NCBI GenBank assembly: GCA_001971685.1
Contig: CP019326.1
Coordinates: forward strand, 62,001-126,000
Origin: Halomonas sp. 1513
GTDB lineage: Bacteria; Pseudomonadota; Gammaproteobacteria; Pseudomonadales; Halomonadaceae
Direction: 5' to 3'
DNA: 64,000 nucleotides
Shown piece after piece: positions 8,070-16,359 of the stretch. Numbering within the stretch: the first letter of the stretch is position 1; every line of letters begins with the position of its first letter. Under the pieces are notes generated by a model that worked only from the letters and a program-made list of their open reading frames with translations, made no database searches and was not told where the DNA came from. The position numbers and the translations under genes were made by a program.

Positions 8070-8089
8070 CTGCTCCCTTGGAGGTGACT

Positions 8090-8665
8090 ATGGGTAGTGT
8101 CGTCAGAGTCTTCAGTATCGTGTTTGGGGTGATCTTTTTCGCCCTTTCATTCCTAGTCAGTATAGAGACGCTTACCAGAAGGTTATTCAATATTTCTCTG
8201 GGAGGCGTTGACGAGATCTCTGGCTATGCGGTAGCAGTTGCCGCCGGCCTGGCTTTCTCGGTAACCCTGATCCAGCGTGCGCATATACGTATCGATATCG
8301 TTACGTCGCGATTATCCCCACAGAAACAGGCGTTTCTGAACTGGCTCGCTAGTGTCTCCCTAGCCGTGCTGTGTCTGTTTTGCGTCTGGCTAGCTTACGG
8401 CGTTATTAGCGACACCCTCGCCTACGGCAGTCGCGCGCCTACTGTATGGGCCACTCCGCTGATTTATCCCCAGGCTCCCTGGTTCATAGCACTGCTGCTG
8501 TTCTGCGCTCTGGCGCTGCTTCTCGCTGGTCATGCAACCCTGCTGCTGGCTCGCCGCGACACCCGACGGCTGCTCAAGGACTTCGGCCCGCGTAGTGCCA
8601 AGGATGAGCTCCAAGAGGAAATGGAAGATATTAAACAGCGTGAGCAGGAGGGCATTTCACCATGA
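8090..8665 (+). CDS. TRAP transporter small permease (DctQ family)
   Basis: 191 aa from the ATG at 8090, which follows GGAGGTGACT; an in-frame GTG at 8036 is less likely. It is the four-helix membrane subunit that pairs with DctM. Segments are visible at VFSIVFGVIFFALSFLV, SGYAVAVAAGLAFSVTLI, LASVSLAVLCLFCVWLAYG and PWFIALLLFCALALLLAGHA, with the family's RRLFNISLGGVDEISG between helices 1 and 2. It overlaps dctM by 4 bp, so translation is coupled. Confidence 0.88.
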   Translation: MGSVVRVFSIVFGVIFFALSFLVSIETLTRRLFNISLGGVDEISGYAVAVAAGLAFSVTLIQRAHIRIDIVTSRLSPQKQAFLNWLASVSLAVLCLFCVWLAYGVISDTLAYGSRAPTVWATPLIYPQAPWFIALLLFCALALLLAGHATLLLARRDTRRLLKDFGPRSAKDELQEEMEDIKQREQEGISP

Positions 8666-9960
8666 CTCTGTTCTATGTATTTATCGCCTTTCTAGTCATG
8701 CTGGGCATGATGCTGATGGGCATCCCAATTGCTGTTTCCATGGTGGCCATCGGGGTAGTAGGCGGTCTTATCACTTTCGGTATGCCATTGGTCGAGTCTA
8801 TGGGGTCGGTGATCTGGGCATCCCTCAATCAGAGCCTGCTCACGGCCATCCCGCTGTTCATCCTGCTAGGGGAACTCTTGCTGCGCGGTGGCATTGCCGA
8901 CCGCATGTTCTATGCCCTGTCGATCTGGATGAACCGTCTGCCGGGGGGACTGCTGCATACCAATATCGCTTCCTCGTCGCTGTTCGCGGCGACCTCCGGT
9001 TCCTCGGTGGCCACCGCGGCGACCATCGGCACCCTGGCCCTGCCCACCCTGGAGAAGCGCGGCTATCCCATGGGGCCGGCGCTGGGCTCGCTGGCGGCCG
9101 GTGGTACGCTGGGAATCCTGATCCCGCCTAGCGTCAATTTGCTAGTTTTCGGTTCTCTGGCCAATGTCTCGGTAGGGCAGTTGTTCCTGGCCGGAGTGAT
9201 CCCTGGCATTGCCCTAACCATGCTGTTCAGCCTTTATTTGTTGATCAGCCAGTGGGGCAAGCAGTATGGCGATGAGGAGGCACGCATCCCGCTCAGCGAG
9301 AAGCTCAAGGCCTCGAAGAGCCTGGTGCCGCCGCTGGTGATCTTCTTTATCGTCATGGGCTCGATCTATGCTGGCCTGGCCACGCCCACAGAGTCGGCAG
9401 CACTCGGAGTGGTCACAGCGATCTTCTTCGTCTGGCACGGCGGGCGCCTGAATTTGGAACTGCTGGAGTCGGTGTGCATCAACTCGGCGCGTACCACCGG
9501 CATGGTGCTGCTGGTGATCATCTGTGCGCTGATGCTTAATGTGACGGTGTCGCTGACGGGAGTTGCCCAGACCCTGACCCAGTGGGTGGTGGCTTTCGAT
9601 CTCTCGGTACTGGCGCTGCTTCTAATTCTGATCGTCTTCTACATCCTGCTGGGCATGTTCATGGACGTGATGTCGATGTTGGTGCTCACCGTGCCGGTGG
9701 CTATGCCCATCGTCATTGCGGCAGGCATCGACCCGATCTGGTTCGGCATCTTCATCATCCTAATGTGCGAGATCGGCTTGATCACGCCCCCGGTGGGGAT
9801 GAACCTCTATGTGGTGCACGGCGTGCGTCCAAGTGGCGGTGATTTTCGCGAAGTGATGTGGGGCGCCTTCCCGTTCGTGATCATCCTGTTGCTGTTCACC
9901 TTCCTGTTGATCGCCTTCCCTGATATCGCTCTCTGGCTACCTCGCAACATGATGGGATAG
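8662..9960 (+). CDS. TRAP transporter large permease (DctM family)
   Basis: 432 aa, the normal length for DctM, the sodium-coupled channel subunit. About 12 membrane segments are present with family motifs LLGELLLRGGIADRMF, FAATSGSSVATAATIGTLALP, GGTLGILIPPSVNLLVFGSLANVSVGQLFLAGVIPG and CEIGLITPPVGMNLYVV. It completes a three-gene TRAP system whose nearest neighbours are the racemase-like gene and allantoinase. Base use becomes more GC-rich along the gene than in dctP. Confidence 0.93.
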   Translation: MTLFYVFIAFLVMLGMMLMGIPIAVSMVAIGVVGGLITFGMPLVESMGSVIWASLNQSLLTAIPLFILLGELLLRGGIADRMFYALSIWMNRLPGGLLHTNIASSSLFAATSGSSVATAATIGTLALPTLEKRGYPMGPALGSLAAGGTLGILIPPSVNLLVFGSLANVSVGQLFLAGVIPGIALTMLFSLYLLISQWGKQYGDEEARIPLSEKLKASKSLVPPLVIFFIVMGSIYAGLATPTESAALGVVTAIFFVWHGGRLNLELLESVCINSARTTGMVLLVIICALMLNVTVSLTGVAQTLTQWVVAFDLSVLALLLILIVFYILLGMFMDVMSMLVLTVPVAMPIVIAAGIDPIWFGIFIILMCEIGLITPPVGMNLYVVHGVRPSGGDFREVMWGAFPFVIILLLFTFLLIAFPDIALWLPRNMMG

Positions 9961-10003
9961 CCGCGCGACCCGAACAGATCTTGTTTTTCCGCAGAACTGT
10001 AGA

Positions 10004-10036
10004 CCCCACCCTTGGCCCTTAGGGCCAGAGGTGGGG
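10004..10036 (+). promoter_or_regulatory. Hairpin overlapping the ribosome binding site of the racemase-like gene
   Basis: CCCCACC (10004-10010) pairs with GGTGGGG (10030-10036), and TGGCCC (10013-10018) with GGGCCA (10022-10027). The 3' arm runs into the GGGGGAGGAG ribosome binding site, so the fold could limit translation or end the dctPQM transcript. Confidence 0.45.
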
Positions 10037-10048
10037 GAGGAGTCATGT

Positions 10049-10726
10049 ATGCGTTTATTACTGCTGAATGGCAATGCCAATGCTGCGATGACCGAGCAGA
10101 TGGCTCAGCGAGCCCGTGAGCGACTAGGCGAACGGGTCGAGGTGGTGGCTGACACGCCGACCGACAGCGTGGCCTACATCGGCTCGCGTCGTGAGTGCGC
10201 CTTGGCCGGCGCCGTCCTGGTGACGCTGGTGGAGCGCCACCTCGCGGCCGAGGGAAAACCCTTCGATGCCATCCTGCTGGCCTGCTTCGGCGAACCGGGT
10301 ATGGCCGCGGTACGCGAGATCAGCCCGGTGCCGGTGATCGGTATGCTTGAGGCCTCGCTGCTAACGGCGGTGCAGTTGGGAAGCCGATTCTCAATCATTA
10401 CCCCAGGGGCGCGCTGGCCGCGAATGATCGAGGATGTGCTACATGACCTTGGGTTGGCCCGACGCTGCCTGGGTGTCGATGCCATCGTGATCGATGACTT
10501 GGCGCTACCGCAGCAGCGTGATGAGGCGAAACGGCGGCTGTTTGACACCCTCAGCGCTCAGCAGGTACGGCTGTCCCCTGAAGTCATCATCATCGGCGGG
10601 GCAGCGTTTGCCGGGCTGGCCGAAAGCCGCATGTCGCTAGGGGCGTGCCGGCTGCTGGACTGCTTCGATGCTGCCGTCTTGCAGTGCCAGGCGCTGATGC
10701 AGCTGACCCAGCGTGGGTCGAGTTGA
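10049..10726 (+). CDS. hpxA: Asp/Glu racemase superfamily protein, allantoin/hydantoin racemase-like
   Basis: 225 aa from the ATG at 10049 behind GGGGGAGGAG; a GTG at 10031 would lie within the hairpin. HpxA interconverts allantoin enantiomers. N-terminal LLLNGNANAAMTEQM and the first-cysteine motif LLACFGEPGM (Cys79) are conserved. At the second-cysteine position, where racemases have a G-C-A-G pattern, this protein reads IIGGAAFAGL (Gly at about 184). One of the two catalytic cysteines therefore appears to be missing. It may be an inactive homologue or have a one-cysteine chemistry, as arylmalonate decarboxylase does. The context next to puuE supports a purine role. Confidence 0.75.
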   Translation: MRLLLLNGNANAAMTEQMAQRARERLGERVEVVADTPTDSVAYIGSRRECALAGAVLVTLVERHLAAEGKPFDAILLACFGEPGMAAVREISPVPVIGMLEASLLTAVQLGSRFSIITPGARWPRMIEDVLHDLGLARRCLGVDAIVIDDLALPQQRDEAKRRLFDTLSAQQVRLSPEVIIIGGAAFAGLAESRMSLGACRLLDCFDAAVLQCQALMQLTQRGSS

Positions 10727-10774
10727 GGAGGCCACAGGGGCTTGCAAGATCATTGAGTACAGTTTAACTTACTA

Positions 10775-10784
10775 TTGTATACAC
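10775..10784. promoter_or_regulatory. TTGTATACAC operator upstream of puuE
   Basis: TTGTATACAC, core GTATAC at 10777-10782, in the 130-bp gap before puuE and nine of ten positions from TTGTATACAA. Confidence 0.55.
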
Positions 10785-10856
10785 TTTGTGTTGCCATTTA
10801 TGGGCGCCAAGCGCCTCCAGGCAGCACTCATCCACAGAACAACAAGGAGAGGTGCA

Positions 10857-11795
10857 ATGCGCTCTGCTAGTACCCACGACTACCCACGCGACCTGATCGG
10901 CTATAGCCGTAACCCGCCCCAGGCCAACTGGCCGGGCAAGGCCAAAATTGCGGTGCAGTTCGTGCTCAACTACGAAGAGGGTGGTGAGAGCTGTGTGCTG
11001 CATGGCGACAGTCACTCCGAGAAGTTTCTCTCCGAGATCGTCGGCGCCGAGGCTTACCCTGAGCGCCACCTGAGCATGGAGTCGATCTATGAATACGGCT
11101 CACGGGCCGGGGTATGGCGAGTGCTCAACGAGTTCGACAAGCGCGGCCTGCCGCTGACCGTATTCGGCGTGGCCATGGCGCTGGAGCGCCACCCCGAGGT
11201 GGCCCATGCCTTTCAGGAGCTGGGCCACGAGATCGCCTGCCACGGTTATCGCTGGCTGCACTACCAGGGCATGCCCGAGAGCCTCGAGCGCGAGCACATG
11301 CAGCGCGCCATCGAGATATTCCAGACGCTCTACGGCGAAAAGCCACTGGGCTGGTACACCGGCCGCGACAGCGTCAATACGCGCCGGCTGGTGCTCGATG
11401 AGGGCTCGTTCCTCTACGACAGCGACTACTACGGCGACGACCTGCCGTTCTGGACCCGCGAGCAGGACAGCCAGGGCGATACCCATGACCACCTGGTAGT
11501 ACCCTATACGCTGGATACCAACGATATGCGCTTCGCCACGCCTCAGGGCTTCAACACCGGTGAGCACTTCTTCAGCTACCTGCGTGACGCCTTCGATGTG
11601 CTCTACGCCGAGGGCGAGGACGCGCCGAAGATGATGTCGGTCGGCCTGCACTGTCGCCTGATCGGCCGCCCCGGGCGCTTCCGTGCCCTGCAGCGCTTCC
11701 TCGATCACATCGAAGCGCATGACCGGGTCTGGGTGACACGGCGGGTGGATATCGCCCGCCACTGGGCCGAGCAGCATCCGGCAGCGGCGCGCTGA
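10857..11795 (+). CDS. puuE: Allantoinase, polysaccharide-deacetylase type
   Basis: 312 aa from the ATG at 10857 with AAGGAGAGG upstream; the frame is open to 10713 but that part is intergenic. It opens the allantoin ring to allantoate. This is the metal-independent PuuE/HpxB family, not the AllB amidohydrolase. Motifs include RDLIGYSRNPPQANWPGKAKIAVQFVLNYEEG in the N-terminal third, SRAGVWRVLNEFDKRGLPLTVFGVAMALERHP, ELGHEIACHGYRW, and GWYTGRDSVNTRRLV. It matches the gene order hpxA-hpxB. Confidence 0.93.
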   Translation: MRSASTHDYPRDLIGYSRNPPQANWPGKAKIAVQFVLNYEEGGESCVLHGDSHSEKFLSEIVGAEAYPERHLSMESIYEYGSRAGVWRVLNEFDKRGLPLTVFGVAMALERHPEVAHAFQELGHEIACHGYRWLHYQGMPESLEREHMQRAIEIFQTLYGEKPLGWYTGRDSVNTRRLVLDEGSFLYDSDYYGDDLPFWTREQDSQGDTHDHLVVPYTLDTNDMRFATPQGFNTGEHFFSYLRDAFDVLYAEGEDAPKMMSVGLHCRLIGRPGRFRALQRFLDHIEAHDRVWVTRRVDIARHWAEQHPAAAR

Positions 11796-11835
11796 GCAGG
11801 CATGCTGGGGATTCTGCAGGCTTCGTCCGCGGCCT

Positions 11836-11860
11836 CCCCCCGGCCGATCAGGCCAGGGGG
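11836..11860. terminator. Hairpin between convergent puuE and yfcC-like gene
   Basis: CCCCCCGGCC (11836-11845) pairs with GGCCAGGGGG (11851-11860) with one mismatch and loop GATCA. Its position between two convergent genes suggests a shared terminator, although no T-run follows on either strand. Confidence 0.45.
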
Positions 11861-11888
11861 AAGACGCACTGGGGCAGCGGCTAGCCGC

Positions 11889-13340
11889 TCAGCCGACCCA
11901 CTGGGTCGCCTGGGCAAAGGCCAGGAAGGCCAGCGCGATCAGCACCCATACGCAGAACAGCGGGAAGAAGAACTTGACCCACTTCTGCCAGGGCACGCCG
12001 GCGATGGCCAGGGTGGCCATGAAGTAGCCGGAGGTCGGGTAGAGGATATTTCCCATGCCGTCGCCGAGTTGGAAGGCGAGTACGGCGGTCTGGCGAGTGA
12101 CGCCGATGATGTCGGAGAGAGGCGCCATGATCGGCATGGTGACCAGCGCCTGGCCGCTGCCGGACGGCACCACGAAGTTGAAGGCCAGTTGCGCGAAGTA
12201 CATGCCGATCGCCGAGAGCATGGTGGGCAGCTCACCGACCAGATTGCCGAGGCCGAATACCAGGGTATCCATGATCTGGCCGTCCTCGAGCACCACGGCC
12301 ACGCCGCGCGCTACACCGGCGATCATGGCGCCCACCAGCACGTCGCGAAAGCCCTTGTTGAAGCCTTCGCAGATGGCCTCGGTGGAGAGCCCGGCAATCA
12401 GGCCGACGACGATGCCCATGACGATGAACAGGCCGGCCATCTCCATCATGAACCAGCCCTGCTGCAGTACGCCGTAGACCAGGATGCCAAAGAAGGCGAA
12501 GGTCGCCAGGGCCGCCAGTTTCTGGCGGGTATTGGCGATCAGCGCGCCCTCATCACCAGCATGCTGGTAGGTGGCACGCTTTTCCGCCTCGCTGGCGTCG
12601 CCGGCCATCAGGCTCAGTTCCGGGTTATCGCGCACCTTGCGTGCGTAGCGCATCACGAAGTAGATGCCGGCCGCGAGCACGATGACGAAGGCAACGGCGC
12701 GCAGACCGAAGCCGGAATAGAGCGGCAGATCGGACAGCTGCTGACCGAGTCCGGTATTGATCGGGTTGAGTACCCCGGTGGCAAAGCCGGCGGTGGTGGC
12801 ACACAGCGCCACGGCCGCGGCGGTCACCGAGTCGAAGCGCAGCGCGATCATCAGCGGCAGGATCACCGGCACATAGACTAGCGCCAGTTCTTGAGTGCCG
12901 ATGACGGTCGCGACCAGGGCAAACACCGTCATCAATACCGGGATCATCATCAGGCTCTGGTTGGCGAAGCGCCGGGTCAGCTTGTCGACGCCGATCTCGA
13001 TGATGCCTGTGCGCCGCAGCACCATGAACATGCCGCCGATCATGAAGGTAAAGAACACTACCTCCCCGGCGCTCATCAGCCCGCTGGGGATGGCCAGCAT
13101 GAAGTCGACCACGCCCACCGGCGACGGCTCGACGTGTTGAAACGACTCGGGGTCGATGGTGATGCGCCCCTCGGGGCCGGGGATGCGCTCGAACTCGCCG
13201 GCGGGAACGAAGTGTGTGGCCACCGCGGCGATGGCGATGAACACGAACAGGATCACGTAGATATGGGGGATCCTGAGCCATCCCTCTTGGCTTTCATTGG
13301 TGTCGCCGGGGGTGTTGGACGAAGAGTGGGAGTTGGTCAT
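11889..13340 (-). CDS. YfcC-family membrane transporter
   Basis: 483 aa with about 12 hydrophobic segments. The family is the YfcC / anaerobic C4-dicarboxylate-carrier-like group. Typical stretches are IPHIYVILFVFIAIAAVATHFVPAGEF at the N-terminus, VVFFTFMIGGMFMVLRRTG, IGTQELALVYVPVILPLMIAL, GVLNPINTGLGQQL, and VPSGSGQALVTMPIMAPLSDIIG followed by QLGDGMGNILYPTSG. It is divergent from the RpiR regulator across a 200-bp region holding an IclR-type box. It could move allantoate, ureido acids or an amino acid; the substrate is not known. Confidence 0.85.
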   Translation of the reverse strand: MTNSHSSSNTPGDTNESQEGWLRIPHIYVILFVFIAIAAVATHFVPAGEFERIPGPEGRITIDPESFQHVEPSPVGVVDFMLAIPSGLMSAGEVVFFTFMIGGMFMVLRRTGIIEIGVDKLTRRFANQSLMMIPVLMTVFALVATVIGTQELALVYVPVILPLMIALRFDSVTAAAVALCATTAGFATGVLNPINTGLGQQLSDLPLYSGFGLRAVAFVIVLAAGIYFVMRYARKVRDNPELSLMAGDASEAEKRATYQHAGDEGALIANTRQKLAALATFAFFGILVYGVLQQGWFMMEMAGLFIVMGIVVGLIAGLSTEAICEGFNKGFRDVLVGAMIAGVARGVAVVLEDGQIMDTLVFGLGNLVGELPTMLSAIGMYFAQLAFNFVVPSGSGQALVTMPIMAPLSDIIGVTRQTAVLAFQLGDGMGNILYPTSGYFMATLAIAGVPWQKWVKFFFPLFCVWVLIALAFLAFAQATQWVG

Positions 13341-13452
13341 GATATACCTCGCGTTGTTGTTGGGAGAGTCGACATCGATGGTGTCGGGGTTGGGGGTGTC
13401 GTTATAGTGTGGTGGCGCCGTGGCGACTGCCCATGGCAGCAGGGCTTTTTTA

Positions 13453-13467
13453 TGGAAATCATTTCTA
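13453..13467. promoter_or_regulatory. IclR-type operator between yfcC and rpiR
   Basis: TGGAAATCATTTCTA matches the E. coli IclR consensus TGGAAATNATTTCCA at 13 of 14 defined positions. It lies 113 bp upstream of the yfcC-like start and about 77-90 bp upstream of rpiR, so it could serve both. Confidence 0.5.
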
Positions 13468-13543
13468 TAATTTTATCGAGTGAATTTAATGACGCCTTCT
13501 GGCGCAGCTCGGCAGTTTTGAATCGCGCGTGAAGGAGTTGCAC

Positions 13544-14407
13544 TTGAGGACGCCACAGATGGCCATGACGCCACATATCGGCCAGCGGATATCGGCTCAG
13601 TATGCTGACTTGAGCGCCCAGGAGCAGAGGGTGGCCAGCTTCATTCTGGATCATTTCGATGACCTGGCCGTCTATAGTGCGGCTGACCTGGCCCGGCTGA
13701 CGGGCGTCTCCAAGTCGACGGTCAGTCGCCTCTTCAAGCGCCTCGGTTTTGAAAACTTTCAGTCGGTGAAACAGCATGCTCGGCAACTGCGCAGCTTGGG
13801 CATGCCGCTGGTCACTGATGCCAGCACGGCGAGTGGCAACGGCGAGCGCTTCAAGCGCCACATGGCTCGCGAGCAGGACAACCTGCAGCGCGTTCTGTCC
13901 AGCATTGAGCCAGCGACGTTCGAGGCCATTGTCGAGGCAATGGATCGGGCGCGACGCCTGTTGCTGGTAGGCTTCCGCAACAGTTATCCGCTGGCCATGC
14001 ATTGCCGCCAACAGCTGGTTCAAATTCGTGGTGATGTCGGACTGGCGCCACAGCCCAACCAGTCGCTGGCCGAGGAGCTGGCGGGTTTGGCAGAAGATGA
14101 TGTGGTCGTGGTGTTCGGGTTTCGGCGCCGCCCGCGGCTGTTTGAGGCCTTGATGGATACCCTGGCCGAGATGCCTGTTCGAGTGCTGCTGATCGGCGAT
14201 GCGACGGCGGCGGGATATGCGGCCCGGGCTGACTGGTGGCTGGAGTGTCCGCTGGATAGCATTTCTGCCTTCGACAGTTATGCCAGTGCCATGAGCTTGG
14301 TAAGTCTCTTGGCCAATGGATTGTTGCACCAGCGGCTGGCGCAGGGCCGGGCGCGCATCGATAGCGTCAGCGAGCTCTATTCGAGCCTGGACGAACTCTC
14401 CCCCTGA
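13544..14407 (+). CDS. MurR/RpiR-family transcriptional regulator
   Basis: About 287 aa. The frame opens at GTG 13529, but GAAGGAG at 13531-13537 points to TTG 13544; ATG 13559 or 13565 are alternatives. The N-terminal RpiR helix-turn-helix is clear (LSAQEQRVASFILDHFDDLAVYSAADLARLTGVSKSTVSRLFKRLGFENFQSVKQ). It is followed by a SIS sugar-phosphate-binding domain (ARRLLLVGFRNSYPLAMHCRQQL, DDVVVVFGFRRRPRLFEALM, MPVRVLLIGDATAAGYA). It is divergent from the YfcC transporter and upstream of allE, so it is likely a local regulator of these genes. Confidence 0.85.
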   Translation: MRTPQMAMTPHIGQRISAQYADLSAQEQRVASFILDHFDDLAVYSAADLARLTGVSKSTVSRLFKRLGFENFQSVKQHARQLRSLGMPLVTDASTASGNGERFKRHMAREQDNLQRVLSSIEPATFEAIVEAMDRARRLLLVGFRNSYPLAMHCRQQLVQIRGDVGLAPQPNQSLAEELAGLAEDDVVVVFGFRRRPRLFEALMDTLAEMPVRVLLIGDATAAGYAARADWWLECPLDSISAFDSYASAMSLVSLLANGLLHQRLAQGRARIDSVSELYSSLDELSP

Positions 14408-14499
14408 CGCCTGGGCGTGGCGGCGAGGCGGGTAGGGAGGTTGCGGTGAGACGATGGTGTGATCCAGCGGCATGGACACCCTTTCGTTTGTCGACGCAT

Positions 14500-14513
14500 G
14501 AAACAAAAGTTTC
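14500..14513. promoter_or_regulatory. GAAAC-N4-GTTTC palindrome upstream of allE
   Basis: GAAACAAAAGTTTC is a perfect inverted repeat about 95 bp before allE. It could be an RpiR operator; it does not match the IclR or GntR motifs. Confidence 0.35.
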
Positions 14514-14607
14514 TGGACACGTTAACTCTGGGAATATAGTTTCACAAGTCACAAGAGATAGGTTTTTCGGCCTATGCAAAGGCCGCCATTGCATATGAGG
14601 AGCCAGC

Positions 14608-15441
14608 ATGACAACAAGACGCTACTACGCCCCCCACGGCGGTCATCCCCCCCAGACGCAGCTGTTGTCCGACAGGGCCGTATTCACCGAGGCCTATGCG
14701 GTGATCCCCAAGGGCGTGTTCGGCGATATCGTCACCAGCAACCTGCCGTTCTGGAACGACACGCGGCTATGGGTGCTGGCACGGCCGCTATCTGGCTTCG
14801 CCGAGACCTTCTCGCAGTACATCATGGAGGTGGCGCCGGGCGGAGGCAGCGAGCGGCCCGAGCTTGATCCCGCCGCCGAGGGTGTGCTTTTCGTGGTCGA
14901 GGGCGAAATGACCCTGACCCTGGCCGGCGAGCGCCACCACATGACGTCGGGCGGCTACGCTTTCATTCCGCCAGGCAGCGACTGGCAGCTGCGTAACGAG
15001 TCGGCGGCGCCGGTACGCTTCCACTGGGTGCGCAAGGCGTTCGAGTTCGTCGACGGCCTCGAGGTACCGGAGGCCTTCGTCACCAATGAGAACGATATCG
15101 CGCCGGTCGAGATGCCGGATACCGAGGGGCGCTGGGCTACCACTCGCTTCGTCGACCCTGCCGACGTGCGCCACGACATGCACGTCAATATCGTTACCTT
15201 CCAGCCGGGCGGCGTGATCCCCTTCGATGAGACCCATGTGATGGAGCACGGCCTTTATGTGCTGGAGGGCAAGGCGGTCTATCACCTCAACCAGGACTGG
15301 GTAGAGGTCGAGGCCGGCGACTTCATGTGGCTGCGCGCCTTCTGCCCACAGGCCTGCTATGCCGGCGGCCCGGGACCGTTCCGCTATCTGCTCTACAAGG
15401 ACGTCAACCGCCATCCGGCGCTGCGCTTGGGTGCTCGCTGA
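14608..15441 (+). CDS. allE: (S)-ureidoglycine aminohydrolase
   Basis: 277 aa, slightly longer than E. coli AllE (YlbA, 261 aa). It converts (S)-ureidoglycine to (S)-ureidoglycolate and ammonia. It is a bicupin: the first cupin holds GGGSERPELDPAAEGVLFVVEGEM and the second holds the metal-binding set HDMHVNIVTFQPGGVIPFDETHVMEHGLYVLEGKAVYHLNQDW, with Glu/His/His/Gln ligands in the usual order. The C-terminus AFCPQACYAGGPGPFRYLLYKDVNR is typical. Its substrate needs allantoate amidohydrolase, which is not found in this window. allA follows after a repeat element. Confidence 0.93.
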   Translation: MTTRRYYAPHGGHPPQTQLLSDRAVFTEAYAVIPKGVFGDIVTSNLPFWNDTRLWVLARPLSGFAETFSQYIMEVAPGGGSERPELDPAAEGVLFVVEGEMTLTLAGERHHMTSGGYAFIPPGSDWQLRNESAAPVRFHWVRKAFEFVDGLEVPEAFVTNENDIAPVEMPDTEGRWATTRFVDPADVRHDMHVNIVTFQPGGVIPFDETHVMEHGLYVLEGKAVYHLNQDWVEVEAGDFMWLRAFCPQACYAGGPGPFRYLLYKDVNRHPALRLGAR

Positions 15442-15470
15442 GACCGAGCAGAGCACTTCGGAGAGCGAGA

Positions 15471-15570
15471 GGCGCCGGGGACAGGTCGTAGAGGGGGTTT
15501 GCGCCATGGATGGCGCAAGGTAGCGCCCAGGGACGGGTTTACAGCGCCCCCTCGTAGGCCTGCCGCCGGA
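15471..15570 (+). repeat. Palindromic intergenic repeat, copy 1
   Basis: About 100 bp with GC-rich ends that can pair (GGCGCCGGGG near the left end, GCCGCCGG near the right), an inner arm pair (GAGGGGG / CCCCCTC), an inner hairpin GCGCCATGGATGGCGC, and the core TAGCGCCCAGGGACGGGTTTA. It lies between allE and allA. Copies 2 and 3 are at 18198 and 19155. Confidence 0.75.
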
Positions 15571-15639
15571 TCAGCCTCGAGTGGCGCTACTCTGCCATTG
15601 CGTTGCCACACATAACAAAGCCTGGGAAATGGAGTCTAC

Positions 15640-16128
15640 ATGCTGGAACTCAACGCCGCGCCGCTGACCCCGGAGGCCTTCGCGCCCTTCGGTGACGTCA
15701 TCGATACGCGCACTGCGGACTACTTTCATATCAACGCCGGGCGCACTCGTCGCTATCATGACCTGGCCAGGGTCGAGACCCTTGGCGAGCAGGCGCATAC
15801 GCTGATCAGCATCTTCGTCAGTCAGCCGGTGGGCGTGCCGCTCGAGCTCGACTTCCTCGAGCGCCACCCCCAGGGCAGCCAGGCCTTCATGCCGCTGCAC
15901 GAGGAGCGCTTCATCATCGTGGTCGCCCCGCCGGGGGATAGCATCGACCCGGGCGACGTGCGCGCTTTCGTCACCGACGGCCGCCAGGGCGTCAACTACC
16001 GCGCCGGTACCTGGCATGCCATTCAGTCGGTACTCGAGCGCGAGGGCGAGTTCCTGGTCGTCGACCGCGGCGGTGCCGGCAATAACTGCGACGAGTATCC
16101 GCTGGCGCTGCGCGTCAGCCTCGACTGA
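15640..16128 (+). CDS. allA: Ureidoglycolate lyase
   Basis: 162 aa, the family length. It cleaves (S)-ureidoglycolate to glyoxylate and urea. Motifs seen are LTPEAFAPFGDVID at residues 9-22, YFHINAGRTRRYHDLARVE, ISIFVSQPVGVPLELDFLERHPQGSQAFMPL, and the active-site stretch RQGVNYRAGTWHAIQSVL with the conserved His in TWHA. It delivers glyoxylate to the gcl branch that follows. Ureidoglycolate dehydrogenase is not present, so this lyase is the route used here. Confidence 0.95.
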   Translation: MLELNAAPLTPEAFAPFGDVIDTRTADYFHINAGRTRRYHDLARVETLGEQAHTLISIFVSQPVGVPLELDFLERHPQGSQAFMPLHEERFIIVVAPPGDSIDPGDVRAFVTDGRQGVNYRAGTWHAIQSVLEREGEFLVVDRGGAGNNCDEYPLALRVSLD

Positions 16129-16179
16129 CCCGTCAGGTCGCCGCCGAGCATGGCGGTGCCGACCAGCATCTGCTCTAGC

Positions 16180-16203
16180 GGGCGGGGGGCTTGCCTCCCG
16201 CCC
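16180..16203 (+). terminator. Hairpin downstream of allA
   Basis: GGGCGGG (16180-16186) pairs with CCCGCCC (16197-16203), followed by GTTT. It probably ends the allE-allA transcript before the separately controlled gcl promoter. Confidence 0.5.
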
Positions 16204-16309
16204 GTTTGGCATGCCCGTTTGAGGTGCCTGCTGTGAAGCATTTTTTGTCTGCCACTGCATGGCGACATGCTTGAATAAAAAAGCCAAATAACCGGTATAA
16301 GAATTTTAG

Positions 16310-16324
16310 TGGAAATATTTTCCA
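16310..16324. promoter_or_regulatory. IclR-type operator upstream of gcl
   Basis: TGGAAATATTTTCCA is a perfect palindrome apart from the centre (TGGAAA-TAT-TTTCCA) and matches TGGAAATNATTTCCA at 13 of 14 defined positions. It lies about 80 bp before gcl and 37 bp from a GTATAC operator, so gcl appears to be under double control. Confidence 0.6.
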
Positions 16325-16359
16325 TAAAATATTGACGCCCATTCGGCGGCGGTCTAGCT

